Assembly: GCA_030040415.1 (NCBI GenBank)
Contig: JASHTT010000556.1
Coordinates: 1-8,390, forward strand
Direction: 5' to 3'
Length of the DNA stretch: 8,390 nt
Source of the DNA: Streptosporangiaceae bacterium
GTDB lineage: Bacteria > Actinomycetota > Actinomycetes > Streptosporangiales > Streptosporangiaceae
A program made the position numbers and the translations under genes. The notes beneath the pieces are model-generated. The model did not search any database, was not told where the DNA came from, and saw only the letters and a list, made by a program, of their open reading frames with translations. Shown here in pieces: positions 1 through 5,419 of the stretch; position 1 is the first letter of the stretch; every line of letters begins with the position of its first letter.

Positions 1-1
1 G

Positions 2-226
2 ACCAGCGCGCTGATGACCAAGGACATCACGCTGTACGTGGCCTGCCTGCGCGAACTGGGCGTGCCGTCGCTCCAGGCAGCGGGCCCTCTTGCCGCCTTC
101 GGGCTGGCCGACAGCCTCGGTTACCGTGACCAGATCAGTAACAAGGTGGTGGACGCGCTCGGCGACGTGGCTGGCGGCGTCCGTTTGCACGAACCCCGGC
201 CGGATACGAGCCAGACAGGCGGCTGA
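2..226 (+). CDS. 3-hydroxyisobutyrate dehydrogenase-family oxidoreductase, C-terminal fragment (5' end outside window)
   Basis: The reading frame is open from the first base and ends at TGA 224-226, so only about 74 C-terminal residues are visible. The stretch starting ALMTKDITLYVACLRELGVP is typical of the all-helical C-terminal domain of beta-hydroxyacid dehydrogenases (the KD-x3-hydrophobic-x4-A/L-x3-GVP pattern following the catalytic region), and it continues through a helix with a YRDQISNKVVDAL ending. The NAD-binding Rossmann half and the catalytic lysine lie upstream of the window. The last 17 or so residues are a polar, proline-containing tail that looks disordered. The cupin gene starts 3 nt after the stop, and a second member of the same dehydrogenase superfamily follows it, so this is one operon with two paralogous dehydrogenases. 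Substrate unknown. An ATG at 14 is an internal methionine, not the start. Confidence 0.75.
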   Translation, partial: TSALMTKDITLYVACLRELGVPSLQAAGPLAAFGLADSLGYRDQISNKVVDALGDVAGGVRLHEPRPDTSQTGG

Positions 227-229
227 ATC

Positions 230-619
230 ATGGAAATCGTCAAGCGGCAGGGCGCTGGTGCGGCGCCATCGCAGCAACGCACGGCCACCTTCACCGGGCT
301 GGTGTACGGTGATTCGCTGCTGTCCACCTTTGACGGCACGGCGGTCAACAGCGTTTTCTTCGGTCCGGGCGCGCGCACGCACTGGCATTCGCACGAGCGC
401 GGCCAGTTCCTGCACGTCATGTCCGGTCGCGGCCTGGTCGCCACGAAAGGCGAGCCGGCCCAGGAACTCGGACCCGGCGACCTCGTCTGGGTGCCCGGGG
501 GCGAGGTGCACTGGCACGGCGGCGGACCGGACACCGTCCTGCTGCACATCGCGGTGTCGCTCGGGCAGACGACCTGGCTCGGCGAGGTTTCCGCGGACGA
601 GTACGGCGGCACCACATGA
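230..619 (+). CDS. Small single-domain cupin, manganese hydroxynitrile-lyase-like active site
   Basis: A 129-residue, one-domain cupin. Cupin motif 1 is GARTHWHSHERGQ (47-59), giving metal ligands H53, H55 and Q59. Motif 2 is GPGDLVWVPGGEVHWHG (81-97), giving H94 with H96 close by; H106 follows in the next strand. From memory, this spacing and even the residue numbers coincide with the Mn-dependent hydroxynitrile lyase of Granulicella tundricola (T50, H53, H55, Q59, H94, H96, H106). Members of this family are often annotated only as cupin domain proteins, and their natural role is generally not HCN release. There is no signal peptide or membrane segment, so it is cytosolic. It starts 3 nt after the preceding dehydrogenase, with AGGCGG at 216-221 as a plausible ribosome site, and ends in an ATGA overlap with the next gene, so translation is coupled. 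Inference: it acts on a hydroxy or keto acid intermediate shared with the flanking dehydrogenases. The family is certain; the reaction is not. Confidence 0.88.
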   Translation: MEIVKRQGAGAAPSQQRTATFTGLVYGDSLLSTFDGTAVNSVFFGPGARTHWHSHERGQFLHVMSGRGLVATKGEPAQELGPGDLVWVPGGEVHWHGGGPDTVLLHIAVSLGQTTWLGEVSADEYGGTT

Positions 620-1503
620 CTGCTGGCAGCAGCCTCGGCTTCGTCGGCCTGGGCAACATGGGCCAGCCGATGGTCCGCAGGCTCGCGGCAGCCGGGTACC
701 GCGTCTGCGCTTACGACCAGGCACAGGAGGCAAGGGAACGACTTGCCAGCGTGGCCGGCGTGACCATTGCAAGCACCCCGGCAGAGGTCGCCGACGGCGC
801 CGACGTGGTGATCCTGATGCTGCCGGACTCCGCTGCGGTGCAGGCCGTGCTCGCCGGCGACGGGTTACTCGCCGCCGTCACGCCGCCCACGCTGATAGCG
901 GACATGGGTTCCTCCGAGCCCGGCAGCACCCGCGTGCTGGCGCAGCGCGCGTCCGAGCGCGGCGTTACCCTCGTCGATGCCCCGGTGTCCGGCGGCGTCA
1001 TGGGGGCGCGGGCCGGCAGCCTGACGATCATGACCGGCGGGCCGGCGGACGCACTGGCGACGCTGCGTCCGGTGCTTGACGTACTTGGCTCGAAGGTCGT
1101 GCACGCCGGAGCCGTCGCCGGTGCCGGGCACGCGGTGAAGGCGCTCAACAACCTGATGTCCGCGGCACACCTGCTGGTCAGCTGTGAGGCGATCCAGGTC
1201 GGTCAGGCGTTCGGCCTGGACCCGGCCGTCATGCTCGACATCGTCAACGACTCGAGCGGGCGCAGCGGCTCAACACAGCTCAAGTGGCCGCGGTACATCA
1301 TGCCGGGGAGCTTCGACTCCGGCTTCAGCATGCACTTCATGGTCAAGGACATGGCGATCGCGCTGCACCTGGCGCAGGCAGCCGGCTGCCCGGCTCCGCT
1401 CAGCCAGGCGGCGCTCGAGTTGTGGCGCAAGGCAGCTGATGACATGCCAGACGGCGCCGACCATACCGAGATAGGCCGCTGGCTGCAGCAGGTGACGGGC
1501 TAG
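616..1503 (+). CDS. NAD(P)-dependent beta-hydroxyacid dehydrogenase (3-hydroxyisobutyrate dehydrogenase family)
   Basis: A 295-residue protein, the normal length for the family. The N-terminal Rossmann fold opens with GFVGLGNMG (8-16), the GxGxxG dinucleotide loop. The second strand ends in YD (D34), which favours NAD+ over NADP+ in Rossmann folds (inference). The substrate-binding signature DAPVSGGVMGARAG runs 121-134 (S125, G126, G127). The catalytic segment GAGHAVKALNNLM places the essential lysine at K175 and the partner Asn at N179. Residues after about 180 form the helical C-terminal domain, with a KD motif in FMVKDMAIAL. All known active-site features are present, so it should oxidise a 3-hydroxy acid to the semialdehyde or run the reverse reaction. 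The exact substrate (3-hydroxyisobutyrate, glycerate/tartronate semialdehyde, 4-hydroxybutyrate and others) cannot be read from sequence. It overlaps the cupin stop by 4 nt (ATGA). The next gene converges on it, 15 bp away. Confidence 0.9.
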   Translation: MTAGSSLGFVGLGNMGQPMVRRLAAAGYRVCAYDQAQEARERLASVAGVTIASTPAEVADGADVVILMLPDSAAVQAVLAGDGLLAAVTPPTLIADMGSSEPGSTRVLAQRASERGVTLVDAPVSGGVMGARAGSLTIMTGGPADALATLRPVLDVLGSKVVHAGAVAGAGHAVKALNNLMSAAHLLVSCEAIQVGQAFGLDPAVMLDIVNDSSGRSGSTQLKWPRYIMPGSFDSGFSMHFMVKDMAIALHLAQAAGCPAPLSQAALELWRKAADDMPDGADHTEIGRWLQQVTG

Positions 1504-1518
1504 CAGTCTGACAGGCCG

Positions 1519-2232
1519 CTAACTGGCCGCTTGCTCGGCCAGGGCCAGCAAGCCGACCCGGCCAGCTTCCTCGACGTGCCGGCTGCAGGCGATGGCGGCC
1601 TCCTCGGCGTCGCCGGCCAGCACCGCGTCGACGATGTCGCGCAGTTCCGTCACGCTCTGCGCGGCCCTCCCAGGCACCGACAGCGACAGGGATCGCAGCA
1701 CGCTCACCCGGGCGTGCAGGCCGGCGACAATCGCCCGGAGCGACTCGTTCCCCCCGCCTTCGAACAGCACGTCGTAGAAGTCGTCCTTCGCGGCGAGCAC
1801 CGGCGCGCCCTTCTCCGCCAGCCGCTCGATCCGCTGCAGCGCCCGCACCAGCGCGGCCCGCTGGGCCGCGCTGGCGTGCACGGTGAACAGGCGTCCGGCG
1901 AGCGCCTCGAGCGCCGACCTGACCTCGTACAGCTGCCTGGCCTCGTCCGCCGTGACGCTCGCGACGACGGTTCCCCTGTTCGGGATCGTCGTGACGAGGC
2001 CTTCGGCGGCGAGTTCACGCAACGCCTCGCGGATGCTGGTACGGGACACGCCGGTCATCTCCACGAGCTCACGCTCGATGAGCCGCCGACCGGGGGCCAG
2101 CTGCCGCTCGATGATCGCCTGCCGAAGATTGTCCAGCACCTGTGCGCGCACCGGCGCAGGCGTGCGCTCGACGCGCAGTGCGCTGGCGACGTCAGTCAGC
2201 AAGGGCCTCCTGTCGGTTTGACCTGCCGACAT
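1519..2232 (-). CDS. GntR-family transcriptional regulator, FadR subfamily with FCD domain
   Basis: 237 residues. The N-terminal winged helix-turn-helix (about 25-92) carries the recognition region LVEMTGVSRTSIREALRELA and the wing AEGLVTTIPNRGTVV, both diagnostic of FadR-type GntR repressors. The remainder is an all-helical FCD effector domain. In most FCD proteins a metal is held by D-x3-H plus two or three further histidines. Here the first pair reads K149-x3-Y153 (in AKDDFYDVL), the EHR position is E-L198-R, and only H219 (SRHVEE) clearly remains, so the effector pocket is probably metal-free. The gene converges on the dehydrogenase/cupin operon, its likely target. It lies 33 bp downstream of the PaaX-like gene in the same direction and may be cotranscribed. 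The start is uncertain: ATG 2232 has no Shine-Dalgarno, whereas AGGAGG lies inside the frame at 2211-2206 before TTG 2202. Confidence 0.92.
   Translation of the reverse strand: MSAGQTDRRPLLTDVASALRVERTPAPVRAQVLDNLRQAIIERQLAPGRRLIERELVEMTGVSRTSIREALRELAAEGLVTTIPNRGTVVASVTADEARQLYEVRSALEALAGRLFTVHASAAQRAALVRALQRIERLAEKGAPVLAAKDDFYDVLFEGGGNESLRAIVAGLHARVSVLRSLSLSVPGRAAQSVTELRDIVDAVLAGDAEEAAIACSRHVEEAGRVGLLALAEQAAS
1523..1542. terminator. Possible bidirectional stem-loop between convergent genes
   Basis: CTGGCCG (1523-1529) and CGGCCAG (1536-1542) form a perfect 7-bp GC-rich stem with a 6-nt loop, starting 20 nt after the dehydrogenase stop and lying within the last codons of the convergent GntR gene. 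There is no T-run on either side, so it is at best a weak or U-less terminator of the kind common in actinomycetes. Confidence 0.3.
2206..2211 (-). promoter_or_regulatory. Perfect Shine-Dalgarno AGGAGG inside the 5' end of the GntR gene
   Basis: Read on the minus strand, codons 8-9 of the gene called from ATG 2232 are AGG AGG. In-frame TTG 2202-2200 follows after 3 nt and CTG 2199-2197 after 6 nt. No comparable site precedes ATG 2232. It may be the real ribosome site of a protein about 10 residues shorter, or coincidental Arg-Arg codons. Confidence 0.35.
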
Positions 2233-2241
2233 CGTATACAG
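2232..2241. promoter_or_regulatory. GTATAC palindrome at the GntR start, possible operator or -10 region
   Basis: The plus strand reads TCGTATACAG, with a perfect GTATAC core at 2234-2239. It sits in the 33-bp gap between the PaaX-like stop and the GntR start codon. FadR-subfamily operators have GT..AC half-sites, so an autoregulatory site is plausible. On the minus strand the same bases give TATACGAT, which could instead be a -10 element for a transcript starting inside the called gene. Only a short motif supports either reading. Confidence 0.3.
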
Positions 2242-2265
2242 CGCGCTGATCGCCGACGGCTCGCC

Positions 2266-3207
2266 TTAGCTGGCAGAGGCCGCGAGTCCGGAGCCGTGGT
2301 AGGCCGCTTGCGCCGCCAGGTCCCTGCTGTACCGGGCGATGATCTGCCGGACCCGGTGCACCGCGACGGGGCCAAGCAGGTCATAAGCCGAGATGAACAG
2401 GTCTCGCGCGGCCGCCCGCGGCCACGTCTCAGGCAGCAGTTCGCCGGGCAGGTCGGGGTCGAGACCGGGAAAGGTGCGCCACTCGTCCATCACCCGGGTG
2501 CGCTCGACGAGTGCCTCTACCGGCGAGATGCGCCCGGCGAGCGCCCGTTCCCTGAGCCGCTCGGCGTACTCAACGAAGGTCCCGTAGCGCTCCTGCAGAT
2601 CGTCGAGGTCCCACGCGCGCTGCGGCACGCCGTCGGGTCCGGTGCCCGGCACGGCCGCGGCGCGGAACGCCGTCGCCGTCGTGATGCCGAGCTCGGCTAG
2701 CTGACCGACCACCTCGTCGGCGTGGTCCCGCGGCGAGACCCACAGGCCGTCGTACAACGGCGCGAACCCGAGCCAGCGCAGCTCCTTGCGCAGCGCGTCG
2801 CGCGCCGCCCTGTTGTGCTCGGGGATGGAGAACGCCACGATGCTCCACATGCCGTCCCACGGCTGCGTGTGCAGTCCGAACGAGAAGATGTGGCTGGCGC
2901 CCTCGTCCAGGATGCTGGCGGCTCGATCGCTCAACCGGACGAAGGTCCGACGCCCGACCTTCCCGGTGACGAGCAGGTTGTTCCTGGTCAGGCGGCTCAG
3001 CGCGGCGCGTGCAGCCGAGTCGCTCACGCCGAACTCGGCAAGCAGCGCGACGAGCGCGGCTGACGGCAGCGACTCGGTGCGCTGCCACCAGTAGTCCCCG
3101 AGCAGCGTGAGCAGCAGCCGCGGTGGCCGGAGTACGACACCCCAGGGCCGGAACTCGGCATCCTCGTATTCGGGTTCCGCGAGACTCGCGGACTCATGCG
3201 GGGCCAT
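2266..3207 (-). CDS. PaaX-family transcriptional regulator
   Basis: 313 residues, the usual size for PaaX-type regulators. After a 25-residue polar leader, the N-terminal winged HTH (about 27-95) begins PPRLLLTLLGDYWWQ and includes LLAEFGVSDSAARAALSRL with the wing LLVTGKVGRRTFVRLSD. The central segment WDGMWSIVAFSIPEHNRAAR followed by LRKELRWLGFAPLYDGLWVS is the most characteristic PaaX stretch. The C-terminal domain (from about residue 190) contains RYGTFVEYAERL and ends with the helix DLFISAYDLLGPVAVHRVRQ. The family founder represses phenylacetate catabolism and is released by phenylacetyl-CoA. No paa gene is seen here, so the ligand is unknown; an acyl-CoA is a reasonable guess. The start at ATG 3207 is supported by TACCCT exactly 7 nt upstream, consistent with a leaderless mRNA, and there is no Shine-Dalgarno. 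The GntR gene follows after 33 bp. Confidence 0.9.
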   Translation of the reverse strand: MAPHESASLAEPEYEDAEFRPWGVVLRPPRLLLTLLGDYWWQRTESLPSAALVALLAEFGVSDSAARAALSRLTRNNLLVTGKVGRRTFVRLSDRAASILDEGASHIFSFGLHTQPWDGMWSIVAFSIPEHNRAARDALRKELRWLGFAPLYDGLWVSPRDHADEVVGQLAELGITTATAFRAAAVPGTGPDGVPQRAWDLDDLQERYGTFVEYAERLRERALAGRISPVEALVERTRVMDEWRTFPGLDPDLPGELLPETWPRAAARDLFISAYDLLGPVAVHRVRQIIARYSRDLAAQAAYHGSGLAASAS

Positions 3208-3214
3208 GGGCCAC

Positions 3215-3220
3215 AGGGTA
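3215..3220 (-). promoter_or_regulatory. -10 hexamer TACCCT for a leaderless PaaX-like mRNA
   Basis: The minus strand reads TACCCT followed by 7 nt (GTGGCCC) and then ATG 3207. The TANNNT pattern at this distance places the transcription start at or next to the A of the start codon, the classic arrangement of leaderless actinobacterial genes. A recognisable -35 is not seen; the -35 position coincides with the palindrome at 3239-3250. Confidence 0.5.
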
Positions 3221-3238
3221 CCGAACGCCCATCCATGC

Positions 3239-3250
3239 TGGCCATGGCCA
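3239..3250. promoter_or_regulatory. 12-bp perfect palindrome TGGCCATGGCCA, candidate operator of the PaaX-like gene
   Basis: The sequence TGGCCATGGCCA is fully self-complementary over 12 bp. It lies 18 bp upstream of the -10 hexamer at 3215-3220, so it overlaps the -35 position of that predicted promoter. This is where an autorepressor would bind. It does not resemble the Escherichia coli PaaX box as I know it. Confidence 0.35.
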
Positions 3251-3347
3251 CTACAGGCGTTCAGGACGGCGGCCGACGCCGCAGAGTTTCGCAGAATTGG
3301 CCACAGGCTGACGCGGCAGATGTCATGCGAATGCCCACCGGAATGGA

Positions 3348-3965
3348 TCAGTCCGTCGGCGACACCGCCACCTGGACGAGGTACTCACGCCCGCCGCTAG
3401 CGGCCGCCTTGTGGCGCTTGACGGTAGCCATCAGCTCGTCCCGCAGCTCGCGTGCCTGTGCGCTGCTCATCGCGACAACGTCGTTGAACAGGAAGACAAC
3501 CGGGCGCCTGCCGTCGTCCTCGGCCGGCTGGAACCGGATGTTGACGATGTCAGCCGGTTCGCCAGCGCTGATCTCCAGGCTGCCTGCTGCCCACAGCTTC
3601 GCCCAGTTCACGACGAGCAGGTCTCCCATGGCATCGTGCGCGGCGCCAATGATGGCCCCGAGGCGATCCGGGTCGACCTTGTCGGCGGGGACTTCGAAGA
3701 CGTCGGCCACCGCCTTGTACCGCTTCGAGGCCATGCCCGCCCGGGCGTTTCGCGCTGTCACCTCGACGAGCCGCAGCGCGCAGAACCGGGGCAGCCAGTA
3801 CGCCATGGTGCTCGGGCTCACGCCGGCCGCCGCGGCGGCGGAGCTCAGCGTGTGCTCAGCCGACAGGAACGGCGCCAGGTATCGCAGCGCGCGCTGATCG
3901 GTGACCATGGCCACGCGGGCGGGCTCGTCGAGCCGCAGCGTTGTTTTCGAATCGACGTCCTTCAT
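3348..3965 (-). CDS. Winged helix-turn-helix (ArsR-like) transcriptional regulator
   Basis: 205 residues from ATG 3965. The N-terminal DNA-binding region (about 24-80) reads QRALRYLAPFL, then LSSAAAAAGVSPSTMAYWL, the helix-turn-helix, then LRLVEVTARN and SKRYKAVADVFEV, consistent with an ArsR-type winged helix with a short wing. The C-terminal half (about 95-205) is an alpha/beta region including DRLGAIIGAAHDAMGDLLV, with no ligand motif I recognise. It is divergent from the MFS gene with only 21 bp between starts, the usual regulator/exporter layout. ATG 3965 is favoured by TAGTCT exactly 7 nt upstream (leaderless pattern). An alternative ATG at 3908 (Met20) would still keep the HTH intact and would free the inverted repeat at 3945-3971 from coding sequence. 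An open frame continues upstream to 4637 but runs antisense through the MFS gene and is not part of this protein. Confidence 0.8.
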   Translation of the reverse strand: MKDVDSKTTLRLDEPARVAMVTDQRALRYLAPFLSAEHTLSSAAAAAGVSPSTMAYWLPRFCALRLVEVTARNARAGMASKRYKAVADVFEVPADKVDPDRLGAIIGAAHDAMGDLLVVNWAKLWAAGSLEISAGEPADIVNIRFQPAEDDGRRPVVFLFNDVVAMSSAQARELRDELMATVKRHKAAASGGREYLVQVAVSPTD

Positions 3966-3971
3966 TCGAAA
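3945..3971. promoter_or_regulatory. Inverted repeat TTTCGAAT-N11-ATTCGAAA, candidate operator between regulator and MFS genes
   Basis: The arms TTTCGAAT (3945-3952) and ATTCGAAA (3964-3971) are exact reverse complements over 8 bp. Each contains the self-complementary hexamer TTCGAA, with centres 19 bp apart, close to two helical turns, as expected for a dimeric winged-HTH protein on one DNA face. The repeat covers the predicted transcription and translation start of the regulator (3965) and ends 15 bp before the MFS start codon, so one bound protein could silence both genes. It is AT-richer than the surroundings. Confidence 0.5.
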
Positions 3972-3972
3972 G

Positions 3973-3978
3973 AGACTA
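3973..3978 (-). promoter_or_regulatory. -10 hexamer TAGTCT for a leaderless regulator mRNA
   Basis: The minus strand reads TAGTCT, then 7 nt (CTTTCGA), then ATG 3965. This is the same geometry as at the PaaX-like gene. No clear -35 is visible; its expected place lies within the first codons of the MFS gene. Confidence 0.45.
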
Positions 3979-3986
3979 CTCCGAGA

Positions 3987-5417
3987 ATGACGGACGTGCC
4001 GACCACAGCGTCTTCGCCCACCAGACCGAACCTGTGGCGGAACCGGAACTGGCGGCTGTACTGGACCGGCGAGACGGTCTCCGTCGCTGGCGACTATGTC
4101 TTCGACGTCACCGTGTTGCTCTGGGTGGTGCGAGTCATCGCCCTGCACGTCACCTGGGCGCCGGCCGCGGCCTCTGGCGTGCTGGTCGCCGCGGGAGCCC
4201 CAGCCCTGGTGGTCGGCCCGTTCGCCGGGGTGTTCGTGGACAGGTGGGACCGGCGGCGCACGATGCTGACGGCCGACGCTGCTCGTGCCGTGCTCGTCGC
4301 CGCCCTCATCCCGCTGTCGTTCGCCTCGGTCAGCGCGCACCTGACGCGCGCCGCGCAGCTGGGCATCGTCTACGCGGTCGTGGCCGCTGCCTCGTGCTTC
4401 AGTCAGTTCTTCGGGCCGTCGAAGTTCGCGATGCTCGGCGTCATCGTGCCCGAGGCAGACGTGCCCAAGGCGAGCGGCCTGCTGATGTCGGCGACCTACA
4501 CCGCGTCGATCGTCGGGCCGCCGCTCGCGGCGCCGCTGTTGTTCACCGCTGGCGTGCGCTGGGCGCTGATCATCAACTCGGTGTCCTTCGCCGTGTCGTT
4601 CGTGACGATCTGGCTCATCCACCTTGGCCCGGCTCACCAGCCAGCCGCCGAGTCACTGGCAGCCGGTTCGCCGGAGCCGGCCCCACAGCCGCAGCCGGCC
4701 GGCCAGTCCGGGGGCTTCTGGCGCGAGTTCGTGGCGGGCCTGCGTTTCTTCGCTGCCAGCCCGGTCCTGGTCGCGGTGGTCGTCGGGCTGAGCGTCACGG
4801 CAGCAGGCGCGGCCGCGATCAACGTGGTGAACGTCTTCTTCCTCCAGGTCAACCTGCACTCCAGCGCCAGCCTGTACGGCACGTTCGGCATGGCCGAGGG
4901 CGTCGGCGGGGTGCTCGGTACCTTGCTCGCCGCCTGGGTAATTGCCCGCCTGCACGCGGGCAAGGCATTCTGCGCCGGCCTGATCCTGGCCGGGGTGGCG
5001 CTCATCGGGTACTCGCGTTCGTCGGAACTGGTAGCCGCGCTGGCCCTGCTCGCGGCGACCGGCACCATGCTCGGCGTGGTGAACACCGCCATCTCGCCGC
5101 TGCTGCTCGGCGCCACACCGCAGCACATGATCGGCCGGGTGACCTCGGTCATCACCCCGGTCGCCTATCTCGCCGTGATCGGCGCAACAGCGGCAGCCGG
5201 CGCGCTGACCAGCACCGTCATGCGGGGATTCCAGCTGACCGTGGCAGGTATCCAGCTCGGCCCGTACGACACCGTCATCGGCGTCGGCGGCCTGCTGTTC
5301 GCGGTGGCCGGCCTCGCTGCGCTGCCCATACTTGTTGTGCGCCAGCCACAAGGACAGCTCAGCGACCCTGTGCCTGCGCCAGACGCGGCCGCGCAACCCG
5401 GTCAGGCAGAGTTGTGA
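3987..5417 (+). CDS. Major facilitator superfamily transporter (MFS_3/EntS-like exporter)
   Basis: A 476-residue integral membrane protein with about 12 hydrophobic segments in two halves. NRNWRLYWTGETVSVAGDYVF (19-39) is the typical entry into helix 1 of MFS_3-type exporters. Motif A, GPFAGVFVDRWDRRR (77-91), lies between helices 2 and 3 with its Asp and Arg residues intact. SQFFGPSKFAML and VPKASGLLMSATYTASIVGPPL are characteristic of the helix 4-5 region. A Pro/Gln/Ala-rich cytoplasmic loop (about 213-243) separates the halves. The second half carries NVVNVFFLQVNLHSSASLYG and repeated Gly-rich helices. Such proteins export small molecules or drugs using the proton gradient; the substrate cannot be deduced. 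ATG 3987 is the first sensible start, as the longer frame upstream is antisense to the regulator gene. Its ribosome site is poor (GAAAGAG, 12 nt away). purU follows after 2 nt, so the two are co-transcribed. Confidence 0.9.
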   Translation: MTDVPTTASSPTRPNLWRNRNWRLYWTGETVSVAGDYVFDVTVLLWVVRVIALHVTWAPAAASGVLVAAGAPALVVGPFAGVFVDRWDRRRTMLTADAARAVLVAALIPLSFASVSAHLTRAAQLGIVYAVVAAASCFSQFFGPSKFAMLGVIVPEADVPKASGLLMSATYTASIVGPPLAAPLLFTAGVRWALIINSVSFAVSFVTIWLIHLGPAHQPAAESLAAGSPEPAPQPQPAGQSGGFWREFVAGLRFFAASPVLVAVVVGLSVTAAGAAAINVVNVFFLQVNLHSSASLYGTFGMAEGVGGVLGTLLAAWVIARLHAGKAFCAGLILAGVALIGYSRSSELVAALALLAATGTMLGVVNTAISPLLLGATPQHMIGRVTSVITPVAYLAVIGATAAAGALTSTVMRGFQLTVAGIQLGPYDTVIGVGGLLFAVAGLAALPILVVRQPQGQLSDPVPAPDAAAQPGQAEL

Positions 5418-5419
5418 TC

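Larger units (their letters stand above)
3208..3347. other. Intergenic control region upstream of the PaaX-like gene
   Basis: A 140-bp gap between two minus-strand genes. It holds the palindrome and -10 hexamer listed separately, a tandem repeat of CGCAGA at 3280-3285 and 3290-3295 (10-bp period, one helical turn), and a GC hairpin CGGCG-N5-CGCCG at 3267-3281 without a T-run. The hairpin could help end the winged-HTH transcript coming from the right, but this is weak. I see no credible small gene in it. Confidence 0.5.

Noticed and set aside
90..1079. 329-codon plus-strand frame across the cupin and dehydrogenase starts
   Set aside because: Extremely Arg/Ser/Pro-rich frame overlapping three genes with strong family matches.
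1531..2700. 389-codon plus-strand open frame opposite the GntR and PaaX-like genes
   Set aside because: It is a GC-rich shadow frame, Arg/Pro/Gly-rich and without any domain, while both minus-strand genes are clear family members.
3267..3281. GC hairpin CGGCG-N5-CGCCG as an intrinsic terminator for the winged-HTH gene
   Set aside because: The stem is only 5 bp and no T-run follows on either strand; this is common by chance in such GC-rich DNA.
3411..3986. N-terminal extension of the MFS reading frame
   Set aside because: It is antisense to the winged-HTH gene; MFS homology begins only after the ATG at 3987.
3966..4637. Upstream extension of the winged-HTH reading frame to 429 residues
   Set aside because: It runs antisense through the start and first helices of the MFS gene, is rich in Arg/His/Gly/Asp without domain character, and the recognisable protein starts near 3965.
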